Both the position numbers and the translations under genes were made by a program. DNA of 64,000 bases, taken from assembly GCF_024171405.1 (NCBI RefSeq), contig NZ_JALJZT010000002.1, positions 2,666,001 through 2,730,000 of the forward strand. The letters run 5' to 3'. Of this stretch, positions 24,941 to 34,546 are shown in pieces. The notes under the pieces are model-generated. The model did not search any database and had not been told where the DNA came from. It saw nothing but the letters and a program-made list of their open reading frames with translations. This DNA comes from Qipengyuania citrea. Its GTDB lineage: Bacteria > Pseudomonadota > Alphaproteobacteria > Sphingomonadales > Sphingomonadaceae. The first letter of the stretch is position 1, and every line of letters starts with the position of its first letter.

Positions 24941-26489
24941 CGGCATGACCCGCCGCGCGGCTCTGCGCGGGGGCCTCGTAGGGGGCGCATTGCTTGCGGC
25001 CCCGGCGGTGGCGGCTGGCGGCAGCGGCGATCCCCGGGCTCTGGCCTATCGCGGCATGATCGATCGCGGGGTGCCGGCATTTCTCGGCATCCGCTATGCC
25101 CGCGCTGCGCGGTTCGACCGCCCGGTGCGCGAACCTGTTCCTACCGCGCCCACGCCCGCGACGCAGTTCGGTCCGCTGTGCCCCCAACGTCGGCCGATGA
25201 CCCCGGCGATGAGCGAGGACTGCCTGTTCCTCAACATCTGGACGCCGGATGCCCATTCTTCCGCGCGCCGCCCGGTGATGGTCTATTTTCATGGCGGGGC
25301 CTACAATTGGGGCTCGGTCACCGATCCGCTGACGCATGGGGCGAAGCTTGCCGAACAAGGCGATGTGGTGGTGGTTACGGTCAATCACCGGCTCAACCTG
25401 TTCGGCTATGGCTGGCTGGCACCGCTCGGTGAGCGTTTCCGCCACAGCGGCAATGCGGGCCAGCTCGACCTGATCTGCGCGCTCGAATGGATCCGCGAGC
25501 ATATCGGGGCCTTCGGCGGGGACGCGAACCGCGTGATGGTTTTCGGCCAGTCGGGCGGCGGCGCCAAGATCGCGACGCTGATGGCTATGCCTGCAGCCGA
25601 TGGGCTGTTCCATACGGCCGCAACGATGAGCGGCCAGCAGGTCACCGCGCAGGGACCCGGCAATGGCTGGCGGCGGACGCGCGCCCTGCTCGACCATCTC
25701 GGACTGGCGGAAGATGGCGGCGCTGCCCTGCTTACCCTCCCGTATGAACGCTTGCTCGAAGGCCTGGAGGCGACCGATCCGGTGCTCGGGGGCAGTCTCT
25801 ATTTGGGCCCGACGCTGGATATGCTGCATCTACACCGCCATCCGTTCTGGCCCGATGCCGCGCCGCAATCGCGGCACATCCCGATGATCCTCGGCAACAC
25901 GCGGCACGAGACGCGGGCCTTCATCCGCAGCGACGGGCCCGTCGTGCAAGGTCTCGACTGGCAGAATATCGCCGAGCGGCTGGCCCCGCAGATCCGCATC
26001 GATTTGCCTGCGGACTGGGTAGTCGCGCAATATCGCGCGCAGTTTCCGCAGTGGTCGGCCGAGCAAGTATTCTATGCCGCGACCACCGCCGGACGCAGCT
26101 GGCCTGGTCAGGTGATCGAGGCCGATGCGCGCGCCCGCGCAGGGGCGCAGGCCACCTGGGTCTACCAGCTCGACCGGCCCAGTCCGATCGATCCCACGCG
26201 CGGTGCGGCGCATACCGACGATCTGCCCTATGTCTTCGGGACGCTCGCTGCACCGGGCAGCTATTCGGGAACCGGGCCACGCGCCCGCACGGTCAGCGAT
26301 GCGATGATAACTGCCTTTGCGGGCATGGCGCATACGGGCCGGCCGGGGCTTCCATCATGGGCGCCCTATACGCTTGCAGAACGCGAGACTTTGGTGATTG
26401 GCGAAGAGAGCATCGCGACCAAGAACGATCCACGCGGGTGGGAGCGCGAGCTGTGGGCGCGGGGGCCCTATATCCAGCCGGGCAGTTGA
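24927..26489 (+). CDS. Type B carboxylesterase, Tat-exported
   Basis: 520 aa. N-terminal twin-arginine-like signal (TRRAALRGG, about 7-30), then an alpha/beta hydrolase of the acetylcholinesterase/type B group: SEDCLFLNIW signature, oxyanion FHGGAYNWGS, nucleophile S209 in FGQSGGG. In this operon it may remove acetyl, methyl or feruloyl esters from pectin fragments, but the substrate is not shown by sequence. AGGAG precedes the ATG, which lies inside the end of kdgK. Confidence 0.85.
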   Translation: MSAADGMTRRAALRGGLVGGALLAAPAVAAGGSGDPRALAYRGMIDRGVPAFLGIRYARAARFDRPVREPVPTAPTPATQFGPLCPQRRPMTPAMSEDCLFLNIWTPDAHSSARRPVMVYFHGGAYNWGSVTDPLTHGAKLAEQGDVVVVTVNHRLNLFGYGWLAPLGERFRHSGNAGQLDLICALEWIREHIGAFGGDANRVMVFGQSGGGAKIATLMAMPAADGLFHTAATMSGQQVTAQGPGNGWRRTRALLDHLGLAEDGGAALLTLPYERLLEGLEATDPVLGGSLYLGPTLDMLHLHRHPFWPDAAPQSRHIPMILGNTRHETRAFIRSDGPVVQGLDWQNIAERLAPQIRIDLPADWVVAQYRAQFPQWSAEQVFYAATTAGRSWPGQVIEADARARAGAQATWVYQLDRPSPIDPTRGAAHTDDLPYVFGTLAAPGSYSGTGPRARTVSDAMITAFAGMAHTGRPGLPSWAPYTLAERETLVIGEESIATKNDPRGWERELWARGPYIQPGS

Positions 26490-26529
26490 AACTCGGTCAG
26501 ACCTGATGCAGTGTTCCGTGACAGTCGGC

Positions 26530-26575
26530 AGGCGGCTCGCTTGCGGCATGAAGACATACCGCCGCGAAGCCGCCT
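26530..26575. terminator. Possible terminator stem-loop between convergent genes
   Basis: AGGCGGCT (26530-26537) pairs with AGCCGCCT (26568-26575), with further partial pairing inside. It lies in the 110-bp gap between the convergent esterase and pectate lyase genes. The lack of a T-run keeps the call tentative. Confidence 0.4.
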
Positions 26576-26599
26576 ACCTATTGAAAAGCCCCAGCATGT

Positions 26600-27934
26600 T
26601 TACCGATTGGTGGCGCGCATCTCGCGGTCGCGGGGCGAAAGATGCTCCTGCGCACCGTCCTTCTGGCCCGGCCAGATACCCGACTTCGGGGTCATGGTGG
26701 CAAGGTCCCAATCCGCTTCGACGAAGGGCGCGCTCGTCGCTTCGAACTGCGGATAGCCGCCGACCTCCTCTTCCGAATCGATCACTTCGCCGCGTCCTTC
26801 GGCGATGTAGAACAGGACGCGGATTTCCATTTCGCTGCGATCCCACGGGCGCGCGCCCGTGGTTGCGAGCAGGACGGTCTCGACATCTTCGCTGGGCATG
26901 ATCGAATAGCCATCGAGATCGTGCAGCGGCGCATCTTGCTCGACGATCTGCGCGCGTGTCTGGCCATAGCGGCCGAACATCGGCAGGTCGTTGCCATACC
27001 GGTCGATCGCGACATTGTCGCGGCCATAGTATTTCAGATCGCCGACGCCGCCGATCGTCAGGAACGGCAGGCCCGCATCGGTGCTGTTGCCGCCGCGCAG
27101 GACATTGCCCACTGCGGTGAGCTGGCCGTCGACCGGCGCGTGGCCCGCCCATTCCAGATCCATCAGATTGTAATGCACCGCGCGATATTGCGGATCGTAG
27201 ATCAGATTGTTGATCATCAGCGCCTCGACCCCGCCCTTCAGCAACGGAGAGCGTTCGACATTGTGGGCCCAGACATTGCGTTCGAACACGATGCCGGTGG
27301 CATTGTCGTGGATCAACGACCCCTTCGAGTGTTCGCCCTTGGGGTGCGTCGAATCGGCCAGGCCCTCGGCCGCCAGGTTCGACCGGAAGACGATGTTGCG
27401 GCTGGTGCCTTCGCGCCATTCTTCCACCGTATCCCCGGTAAAGCGCGGGCCCGAAGCGGACATGTTCTCGTCGACGCCCCAGAAGAAGCTGTTGTTTTCG
27501 ATCAGCAGATTATGCGCCGAACGCGTGGAAAAGGCATCGACCTCCCAGCCATGCCGCTTGGGCAGGCCATCGGCGCCGACCGCGACCCGCAGGTGGCGGA
27601 TGATCACGTCATGCGTGGCCACATTGATCCCGCCGCGCAGGATCGTGATCCCCGGCGATGGGGCCGTCTGACCCGCGATCGTGACATGCGGCTGGGTGAT
27701 GGTCAGCGAGGACCGTTCGAGGTCGATCGCGCCGCCCACTTCGAAGACGATGATACGCGGCCCTTCGCGGGCGAGCGCTTCGCTGAGGCTGCCCGGACCG
27801 TCCTTGGCGAGCGTGGTCACGCGAATGATTTCCCCGCCCGCTCCGCCATCGGTGGGATCGGCAGCCTGTACGATCGCGGGGGATGCAATCAGAAACAGGC
27901 AGAGCGCCAGCAGGCAATTTGCGAAATATCTCAT
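26600..27934 (-). CDS. Pectate lyase, PL1-type right-handed beta-helix
   Basis: 444 aa. Signal peptide (about 1-25, cleaving near VQAAD) and a parallel beta-helix polysaccharide lyase with VTIAGQTAPSPG and IIRHLRVAVG, typical of the PL1 group seen in Bacteroidetes and Sphingomonadales. It cleaves de-esterified polygalacturonate by beta-elimination to unsaturated oligogalacturonides, which feed the kduD branch. ATG at 27934 behind GAGGAAA; a longer reading upstream lacks a ribosome-binding site. Divergent from the TonB receptor, sharing the operator-rich gap. Confidence 0.9.
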   Translation of the reverse strand: MRYFANCLLALCLFLIASPAIVQAADPTDGGAGGEIIRVTTLAKDGPGSLSEALAREGPRIIVFEVGGAIDLERSSLTITQPHVTIAGQTAPSPGITILRGGINVATHDVIIRHLRVAVGADGLPKRHGWEVDAFSTRSAHNLLIENNSFFWGVDENMSASGPRFTGDTVEEWREGTSRNIVFRSNLAAEGLADSTHPKGEHSKGSLIHDNATGIVFERNVWAHNVERSPLLKGGVEALMINNLIYDPQYRAVHYNLMDLEWAGHAPVDGQLTAVGNVLRGGNSTDAGLPFLTIGGVGDLKYYGRDNVAIDRYGNDLPMFGRYGQTRAQIVEQDAPLHDLDGYSIMPSEDVETVLLATTGARPWDRSEMEIRVLFYIAEGRGEVIDSEEEVGGYPQFEATSAPFVEADWDLATMTPKSGIWPGQKDGAQEHLSPRDREMRATNR

Positions 27935-27995
27935 GGCAATTTCCTCTCTCTTAATTGCAACCTTGACACTGAAGGTCAGATGGATCAAGAAGAAT

Positions 27996-28009
27996 TGACA
28001 CCGGTTACC
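27996..28009 (+). promoter_or_regulatory. LacI-family operator C
   Basis: TGACACCGGTTACC preceded by T, so TTGACA (-35-like) is included. The 16-mer TTGACACCGGTTACCA is identical to operator E at 37902. It lies between the divergent pectate lyase and TonB receptor genes. Confidence 0.75.
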
Positions 28010-28052
28010 AAACGGGCCGGGTTGAGGGAAATTGGAGTGTCAGATGGGGGGT

Positions 28053-28067
28053 GCGGCAGGCTGCCGC
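28053..28067 (+). other. Small hairpin in the TonB-receptor leader
   Basis: GCGGCA-GGC-TGCCGC followed by AAATTTTCTCC. It sits between operators C and D, about 50 nt before the receptor ATG. It could be an attenuator or simply a short inverted repeat. Confidence 0.35.
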
Positions 28068-28085
28068 AAATTTTCTCCTCCAAAA

Positions 28086-28099
28086 AGACACCGGTGCCA
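28086..28099 (+). promoter_or_regulatory. LacI-family operator D
   Basis: GACACCGGTGCC core: the same ACCGGT-centred palindrome, nearly symmetric (GRCACCGGTGYC), ending 17 nt before the TonB receptor start and next to its GAGAGGAGG. Paired with operator C about 90 bp away, it would allow DNA looping or a roadblock. Confidence 0.65.
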
Positions 28100-28116
28100 A
28101 TTGAGAGGAGGATGCG

Positions 28117-30885
28117 ATGAGGTTTATGGTTTCCACGGGAAGCGTGAAGGCGGCTTTGCTGGCCGGTAGCGCATTGGTTTTTTCGGCGCCAGCAATGGCC
28201 CAGGATTCGGGCACGCTCGACGATGACGAAGTAAGCGATGTCGCTTCCGACGCATCGGGCGAGATTTCCGATAGTGATAATGTGATCATCGTATCGGGCT
28301 TCCGCCAGTCGCTCAACGCGGCCATTTCGGCGAAGCGCGAAGCGGTCGGCCAGGTCGATGTCATCGTGGCCGAGGACATCGCCAAATTCCCCGACACCAA
28401 TCTTGCCGAATCGCTCCAGCGTATTCCTGGCGTTGCGATCGAACGCGATGCAGGCGAGGGACGCCAGATCACGGTTCGCGGGCTGGGTGGGCAATTTACC
28501 CGCGTGCGCGTCAACGGAATGGAAACGATCGCGACCTCGGTCGATGGCGCATCGTTTAACCGGGACCGCGCTTTCGATTTCAACGTCTTCGCGTCGGAAC
28601 TGTTCAATTCGATCGTGGTCAACAAGACCGCGTCGGCAGCGCTCGACGAAGGTTCGCTGGGGGCGGTCATCGACCTCAATACCGGCGATCCGCTTGCGTA
28701 CGGTGCGGGTCTCAAGCTGGTCGGTTCGGCGCAGGGGCGCTACAATGACCTGAATGACGACATCGCACCGCGTCTCGCCGGCCTGCTGGCGTGGAGCAAT
28801 GCGGACGAAACCTTCGGTATCTCCGCATCGGCTGCCTGGACCAAGTACGAGACGCCCGAACTGGGCAACAACTCGGTCCGCTGGGCGAATGATGCGACCT
28901 TCCGTTCGGTCGATGGCGTCGATTGCGCCGCCAATGCTGCCGATCCCGGATGTGTGGAAGTGCGCGACGCTTTCCACCCGCGCATCCCGCGCTACGGCCT
29001 GGTCAATCACGACCGCGAACGTCTCGGCGCGACCGCGGCAATCCAGTTCCGTCCGACGGATCGCACTGATATCCAATTCAACGCGCTCTATTCCAACTTC
29101 AAGGAAAACCGCGACGAGTATTGGGGTGAAGTCCTGCTGCGTTCGAACGAGGACGAAATCGACCTCTCGAACTATGTCATCGATGGCGACAACAACGTCA
29201 TCAGTGCCGATCTCGAGAATGCGTGGATCCGCAACGAGCGCTATCACCGCGAAAGCGAAACCGATTTCTACCAGATTTCGGGGACCATCGAGCAGGCGTT
29301 CAGCGACAACTTCAGCGCCTCGCTGCTCGCGGGCTTCTCCAAGTCCGACGCGACCATCCCGGTCGAAACCACGATCATTTTCGATGATCGCGACGGGACC
29401 TACAGCTACGACTACACCGATATGAAATTTCCGGTGCTTGCATTCGGTACGGATGTGACCAATCCGGGCAATTTCCAGCTGGCGGAATTCCGCGATCGCC
29501 CGAGTTCGGTCGAGAACAAGTTCAAGACCATCGCGCTCGATCTCGATTGGGAGCCCACCAGCGGACTGCGCCTGTCGGGCGGGCCGTTCTACCGTCAGTT
29601 CGACTACTTCACGCAAAGCGCGCGGCGTGACGGGCAGTATTGTTCGGCATTCACCTGCGCAGCCGGAGCCTATGGCGCGCCGGTCACGGCGGATCTGTCC
29701 GAGCTGTTCGAACTGGGTGATGCAGGCCAGCCGGCTGGCAACACCAACAGCTGGGTCGTGCCGAACCTCGACGCGGCGGTGGCTTTCCTCGATCTCTACA
29801 ACATCCCTGCGGTGACCCGTGAAGGCGATGTCCGTTCGGTCGAGGAAAAGGTCACCGGGGGTTATTTCCAGACCGATTTCGAGATCGACCACGGACTGCG
29901 CGTAACCGGCAATTTCGGGGTCCGCTATGCGCGCACCGAACAGTCCTCGCAGGGGTTCAACAACGGTCAGTACGTGACGGTGGAGCGTAATTACGACGAC
30001 TTCCTGCCGGCGCTCAATCTGAACGTGTTCCCGAGCGACGACGTCGTCCTTCGCGGGGCGATCGCTCGTGTGATTACCCGTCCCACGCTCGGCTCGCTTA
30101 CGCCGGGCGGATCGGTCGACGAATTCAATTTCGTCATCAGCACGGGTAATCCGTTCATCGAACCCTACCGGGCCTGGAACTACGATCTTTCGGCAGAATG
30201 GTATTTTGCACCCGGGGCAATCCTGTCGCTGGCGGGCTTCATCAAGGAGATCGAAAGCTTCCCGGTCAGCCGGCCGCTGCAGATCACCTATGCGCAAAGC
30301 GGCTTGCCGACATCGCTGCTTACGTCGGGTACGCCCGTCTATGATGCGATTGTCAACGGGACCGATCCCAATCGCCAATTCGAGTTCCGCACGACAACCA
30401 ACGGCGAAGGCGCGACGATCAAAGGGGTGGAGCTTGGTCTGAACCTGCCCTTCTCTGCTTTCGCCTCGGGCGCGCTGGCGAATTTCGGTGTGCTGGGCAA
30501 TGTCACCTATGTCGACAGCCAGCAGGAGATCGAGTTCGAGGATCAGATCTTCGAAACAACGTTTAGCGGCGTGTCGAAATACTCGGCCAACGGTACGGTC
30601 TATTACGATGACGGGCGGATCTCGATCCGTATGTCGGGCGCTTATCGTAGCGGCTACAACACCGGCCTCAGCGGCAATAACAATTTCCTGGAAGGCTACA
30701 CCTCGTCGTTCAACCTCGATGCGGCGATCCGCTACAAGGTCACGGATTCAGTCGAGCTGATGCTGGACGGGAATAACCTGACCGACGACTACCGTTACCG
30801 TTGGACCGACGACGATGCGCGGCGGAACTACGAGAACAACCACTTCGGCCGCATCATCATGGCCGGTGTGCGCTTCGAATATTAA
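28117..30885 (+). CDS. TonB-dependent receptor, oligosaccharide type (Xanthomonas-Caulobacter family)
   Basis: 922 aa outer-membrane protein. Signal peptide (about 1-28, ending AMAQD), an acidic linker, then a TonB-box-like segment and plug with VIIVSGFRQSLNAAISAKR and DTNLAESLQRIPGVAI, the pattern of TonB-Xanth-Caul receptors that import carbohydrates. The barrel ends in a C-terminal aromatic (RFEY). Regulation by two ACCGGT operators and the pectin gene neighbourhood point to oligogalacturonide uptake. It heads an operon with esterase, GH43 and TRAP genes. Confidence 0.93.
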   Translation: MRFMVSTGSVKAALLAGSALVFSAPAMAQDSGTLDDDEVSDVASDASGEISDSDNVIIVSGFRQSLNAAISAKREAVGQVDVIVAEDIAKFPDTNLAESLQRIPGVAIERDAGEGRQITVRGLGGQFTRVRVNGMETIATSVDGASFNRDRAFDFNVFASELFNSIVVNKTASAALDEGSLGAVIDLNTGDPLAYGAGLKLVGSAQGRYNDLNDDIAPRLAGLLAWSNADETFGISASAAWTKYETPELGNNSVRWANDATFRSVDGVDCAANAADPGCVEVRDAFHPRIPRYGLVNHDRERLGATAAIQFRPTDRTDIQFNALYSNFKENRDEYWGEVLLRSNEDEIDLSNYVIDGDNNVISADLENAWIRNERYHRESETDFYQISGTIEQAFSDNFSASLLAGFSKSDATIPVETTIIFDDRDGTYSYDYTDMKFPVLAFGTDVTNPGNFQLAEFRDRPSSVENKFKTIALDLDWEPTSGLRLSGGPFYRQFDYFTQSARRDGQYCSAFTCAAGAYGAPVTADLSELFELGDAGQPAGNTNSWVVPNLDAAVAFLDLYNIPAVTREGDVRSVEEKVTGGYFQTDFEIDHGLRVTGNFGVRYARTEQSSQGFNNGQYVTVERNYDDFLPALNLNVFPSDDVVLRGAIARVITRPTLGSLTPGGSVDEFNFVISTGNPFIEPYRAWNYDLSAEWYFAPGAILSLAGFIKEIESFPVSRPLQITYAQSGLPTSLLTSGTPVYDAIVNGTDPNRQFEFRTTTNGEGATIKGVELGLNLPFSAFASGALANFGVLGNVTYVDSQQEIEFEDQIFETTFSGVSKYSANGTVYYDDGRISIRMSGAYRSGYNTGLSGNNNFLEGYTSSFNLDAAIRYKVTDSVELMLDGNNLTDDYRYRWTDDDARRNYENNHFGRIIMAGVRFEY

Positions 30886-30918
30886 TTCGACAGCGTAAGG
30901 GATACAGGGGGCTCGCGC

Positions 30919-31896
30919 ATGAGAAGTGATCGACGGTCGCTTCTTGTCGCGGGCCTTTCCCTGTCTGGTGCATGGACCACACGCGGCTCGGCGGGTTCGC
31001 AGGCAAGTGTGGCTGCCAAGCCAACAGAACCGATCGCGCTATGGCCGTACGGCGCGCCCGGCATTCCCGACCCCGCACCGAGTGAGCGGATAACCGAACG
31101 CTCGACCGATCCCTCGTTCAAGGACCGCGCCGTTGCGGCGGTTGCCGAACCGCGCCTGGTTGTCTTCCATCCCGCGCATGCCAGCGGGGCGTCGGTCCTG
31201 CTGATGCCCGGCGGTGGCTATCGGCATGTGGTCGTCGACAAGGAGGGCTACGAGATGGGGCGCTGGCTGGCCGCGCGCGGCATCACCGCCTTCGTCCTGT
31301 TCTACCGTCTGCCCGGCGATGGCTGGGCGGCGGGCCCCGACGTCGCGCTGTCCGATGCGCAGCGCGCGATCCGGCTGATCCGCAACCGCGCTGACGAATG
31401 GGGCCTCGACCCCGCGCGCGTGAGCGCGATGGGCTTCTCCGCTGGCGGGCATTTATGCGCCGACCTTGCCACACGGTTCGATCACGGTGCCTACGATGCG
31501 GTGGATGCAGCCGATTCGCTTTCCGCGCGTCCCGACAGCGCCGCGTGCATTTACCCGGTTATCAGCATGGAACCCGGCGTAGCGCATGCCGGATCGCGGG
31601 AGCTGCTGATCGGTAGCGACGCCGACGCCGCGCTGGAACGCGCGCATTCGCCCGATCAAAATATCCCTGCCGAAGCCCCGCCTTTTTTCCTGCTCCATGC
31701 GGAGGACGACGCCTCGGTCCCGGTCGAGAATACGCTCCGCATGCGCGCGGCGCTCAAGGCGCGCGACCTACCCGTCGAAACACATCTGTTCGAAGCCGGC
31801 GGGCATGGCTTCGGGCTGCGCAAGGCAGCGGGCAAACCGGTCGAGGTCTGGCCGGAATTGTGGCTCGCCTGGGCCAGAACAAGGAATTTTGCATGA
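30919..31896 (+). CDS. Exported alpha/beta hydrolase (acetyl-esterase-like)
   Basis: 325 aa. Exported (signal about 1-33), then an esterase/lipase of the BD-FAE/xylan-acetylesterase kind: oxyanion segment LLMPGGGYRHV, nucleophile S174 in GFSAGG, Asp in HAEDDASVP and His in AGGHGFGL. Enzymes of this shape in plant-polysaccharide loci deacetylate xylan or pectin. Its stop overlaps the start of the GH43 gene. The exact ester cleaved is inferred from context only. Confidence 0.85.
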   Translation: MRSDRRSLLVAGLSLSGAWTTRGSAGSQASVAAKPTEPIALWPYGAPGIPDPAPSERITERSTDPSFKDRAVAAVAEPRLVVFHPAHASGASVLLMPGGGYRHVVVDKEGYEMGRWLAARGITAFVLFYRLPGDGWAAGPDVALSDAQRAIRLIRNRADEWGLDPARVSAMGFSAGGHLCADLATRFDHGAYDAVDAADSLSARPDSAACIYPVISMEPGVAHAGSRELLIGSDADAALERAHSPDQNIPAEAPPFFLLHAEDDASVPVENTLRMRAALKARDLPVETHLFEAGGHGFGLRKAAGKPVEVWPELWLAWARTRNFA

Positions 31897-33509
31897 CGAT
31901 CCGCCGCAGGGATTTGCTCGCCGGGGTTGGCGGGGCAGGGCTGGCAAGCTTGGTGCCCGCATTGCCCGCTCCGCTTCGCGCGCGAACGTATGATGCTCCT
32001 GCCGTGCGCCAGTACCGGCGCGGGTTCGACAACCAGCGAGTTCCCGATCTTGGCAATGGCACCTTTCTGAATCCTGTAGTCTCGGGTGATCGGCCGGATC
32101 CCGCGATCCTCAAGGATGGTGCGGATTACTACATGACCTTCTCCACCTTTGACGCCTATCCCGGGCTGACGATCTGGCATTCGCGCGACCTGGTGAACTG
32201 GCGGCCGCTCGAAGCCGCGCTGACGCGCAATATCGGGTCGGTTTGGGCCCCCAGCCTGCACAAGGACAAGGGCCGCTACCTCCTCTACATCCCGGTGAAG
32301 GCCAAGCCGCAGAACGACATCTTCGTCGCCTGGGCGGACGATATCACCGGGCCGTGGAGCGACCCGATCCCGCTCGGCCTGCCGAACCATATCGACCCGT
32401 GTCATGCCGTGGCCGAAGACGGCAGTCGCTGGTTGTTCCTGTCGGGCGGCGACCGTGTTCGCCTGTCCGGCGACAATCTCTCGCTCGCCGGCGCGGTCGA
32501 GCATGTCTACGATCCCTGGCGCTATCCGTCCGACTGGATCGTCGAAGGGTTTTCGCCCGAAGGTCCGAAGATCCACCACATCGGCGGCTGGTATTACATG
32601 ATCACCGCAGTGGGCGGCACCGCCGGTCCGCCGACCGGGCACATGGTCATCGCCGCCCGTTCACGCTCGCTGCATGGCCCCTGGGAACACCATCCCGGCA
32701 ATCCGCTGGTCCGCACCGAGAGCGTGGAGGAAGCCTGGTGGTCGCGCGGCCATGCCTCGCTGGTCGAAGCGCCCGATGGCAGCTGGTGGTCGCTCTATCA
32801 CGGCTATGAAAACGGCTATTGGACGCTTGGCCGCCAATGCCTGCTCGATCCGGTGGAATTCACCCCCGACGGGTGGTTCCGCATGACCGGCGGCGACCTG
32901 TCCGCGCCGATCGCCAAACCGCGCGGCGGGGCTGCGGTCACGCATGGCATGCCGCTGACCGACGATTTCTCCGCCCCGCTTGCGCTGGGCAGCAAATGGG
33001 CCTTCTTCAAGCCCGACGCCGATGAAGCGGCGCGAATAACCAGCGGCAATGGCGTGTTGCGGCTGAAGGGCAAGGGCGCGGCGCCGTCCAGCGGATCGCC
33101 GTTGCTGCTGACCGCAGGCGACCGATCCTATCGCTTCGAATGCGATATCGAACTCGCGCCCGGCGGACGGGCGGGGCTGATCCTGTTCTATGACGACAAG
33201 CTCTATTGCGGGCTGGGTTTCGATGCGGAGCGCTTCGTCACGCACCAATACGGGCGCGAGCGGGCAAGGCCCGCCAATCCGCATGGCGGGCGGATGCGCA
33301 TGCGCGTGACCAATCGGCGCCACATCGTCACGTACGATACCAGCGGGGATGGCGGGAAAACCTGGCACCGCTTTGACCGCGGGATGGAAGTCTCCGGATA
33401 CCACCACAATGTGCGCGGCGATTTCCTGATGCTGCGGCCCGGCCTCTATGCGGCGGGGCCGGGCGAGGCGAAATTCCGTGACTTCCGCTTCACCGCGCTC
33501 GAAGATTGA
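31893..33509 (+). CDS. Glycoside hydrolase family 43 with C-terminal beta-sandwich
   Basis: 538 aa. Tat-type signal (TIRRRDLLAG, about 1-30), a five-bladed propeller (about 50-340) with the GH43 general base Asp in SGDRPDPAIL and the general acid Glu in IVEGFSPEGPKI, and a C-terminal GH43_C2-like beta-sandwich (about 350-538). Family members are arabinofuranosidases, xylosidases or galactosidases, so it probably trims neutral side chains of pectin. ATG overlaps the stop of the esterase. Confidence 0.9.
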   Translation: MTIRRRDLLAGVGGAGLASLVPALPAPLRARTYDAPAVRQYRRGFDNQRVPDLGNGTFLNPVVSGDRPDPAILKDGADYYMTFSTFDAYPGLTIWHSRDLVNWRPLEAALTRNIGSVWAPSLHKDKGRYLLYIPVKAKPQNDIFVAWADDITGPWSDPIPLGLPNHIDPCHAVAEDGSRWLFLSGGDRVRLSGDNLSLAGAVEHVYDPWRYPSDWIVEGFSPEGPKIHHIGGWYYMITAVGGTAGPPTGHMVIAARSRSLHGPWEHHPGNPLVRTESVEEAWWSRGHASLVEAPDGSWWSLYHGYENGYWTLGRQCLLDPVEFTPDGWFRMTGGDLSAPIAKPRGGAAVTHGMPLTDDFSAPLALGSKWAFFKPDADEAARITSGNGVLRLKGKGAAPSSGSPLLLTAGDRSYRFECDIELAPGGRAGLILFYDDKLYCGLGFDAERFVTHQYGRERARPANPHGGRMRMRVTNRRHIVTYDTSGDGGKTWHRFDRGMEVSGYHHNVRGDFLMLRPGLYAAGPGEAKFRDFRFTALED

Positions 33510-33535
33510 ACAAAATGACGGGGAGCGGAAGAAAC

Positions 33536-34546
33536 ATGACGAACGGGCGTATGGCGCTGTCGCGGCGAAGCGTGCTGGCCGGCGGCATGGTGCTGGGGGC
33601 AGGCGCGATCCTGCCCGGCTGCAAACCGGTGATGTCGGGGCTACTGACCGGCGCCGACGCGCATCCGGGCGATTACCCGACCGTACGCGCGGTCGAGTTC
33701 ATGGGCCGCTATCTCGATGAGAAAACGGGCGGCCGGCTGGGCATCAGGATGTTCGCCGGCGGCCAGCTCGGCAGCGAGACCGATACGCTGGAGATCACCA
33801 GTTTCGGCGGGATCGATTTCAACCGGGTAAACTTCGCGCCGCTCAATTCGATCGAGCCGATGACGCTGCCCTTCTGCCTCCCCTTCGTGTTCGATTCGGT
33901 CGCGCATATGCGGCGCGTGGTCGACAGCGAGGTGGGCGATGAAGTGATGGCCTCGCTCGAACCGCACAATCTCATCGGCCTGTGCATTTACGATTCTGGT
34001 GCGCGCAGTTTCTACAATGTGCGGCGACCCATCACCACGCCGGATGATCTGCGCGGGCTCAAGATCCGCGTGCCCGCATCGGACCTCTATATCGCGATGG
34101 TCAATGCGCTGGGCGCCAATGCGGTGCCGATTCCCTTTGGCGAAATCTACCAGTCGCTTGCCCAAGGCGTGATCGACGGCGCGGAAAACAACTGGCCCAC
34201 CTTCGTGGGCGAGCGCCATTACGAAGTCGCCAACTATCTCAGCCTGACCCAGCACCTGCTGACCCCCGAGGCGCTGGTCATGAGCAAGGCGAGCTGGGAA
34301 CGGCTGTCGCGTGCGGACCAGCTGCTCGTGCGCGAGGCGGCCAAGGCTTCGGTCGTCGAGATGCGCCGCTTGTGGGACATTCGCGTTAACGAAGCCAAAG
34401 CTGCGGTCGCCGCGTCGGACGTCGCCGTGAACACGGTGGATACCGAACCCTTCGCCGCGCTGATGCGGCCGGTGTGGGATCAATTCATTACGACGCCCGC
34501 GCAGCAGGACATCGTCCGGCGGATCCGCGATATGAGGGAAGGATGA
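33536..34546 (+). CDS. dctP: TRAP transporter substrate-binding lipoprotein (DctP family)
   Basis: 336 aa. N-terminal twin-arginine (SRRSVLAGG) and lipobox LPGC (C29), so it is predicted to be a Tat-exported, membrane-anchored solute-binding protein. The conserved Arg in LKIRVPAS and the IPFGEIYQSLAQGVIDGAEN segment are DctP/UehA-type signatures for binding a carboxylate. Likely ligand: galacturonate, glucuronate or a short uronide. ATG at 33536 follows GGAAG; other in-frame starts lie 21 and 30 nt upstream. Stop overlaps dctQ. Confidence 0.9.
   Translation: MTNGRMALSRRSVLAGGMVLGAGAILPGCKPVMSGLLTGADAHPGDYPTVRAVEFMGRYLDEKTGGRLGIRMFAGGQLGSETDTLEITSFGGIDFNRVNFAPLNSIEPMTLPFCLPFVFDSVAHMRRVVDSEVGDEVMASLEPHNLIGLCIYDSGARSFYNVRRPITTPDDLRGLKIRVPASDLYIAMVNALGANAVPIPFGEIYQSLAQGVIDGAENNWPTFVGERHYEVANYLSLTQHLLTPEALVMSKASWERLSRADQLLVREAAKASVVEMRRLWDIRVNEAKAAVAASDVAVNTVDTEPFAALMRPVWDQFITTPAQQDIVRRIRDMREG

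Noticed and set aside
27963-27980. TTGACACTGAAGGTCA as a sixth LacI operator
   Set aside because: It lacks the ACCGGT centre; only the TTGACA part matches.
27985-30378. A 797-codon minus-strand open frame
   Set aside because: It mirrors the oligosaccharide TonB receptor, which has a signal peptide, plug and barrel; the antisense product has no recognisable features.
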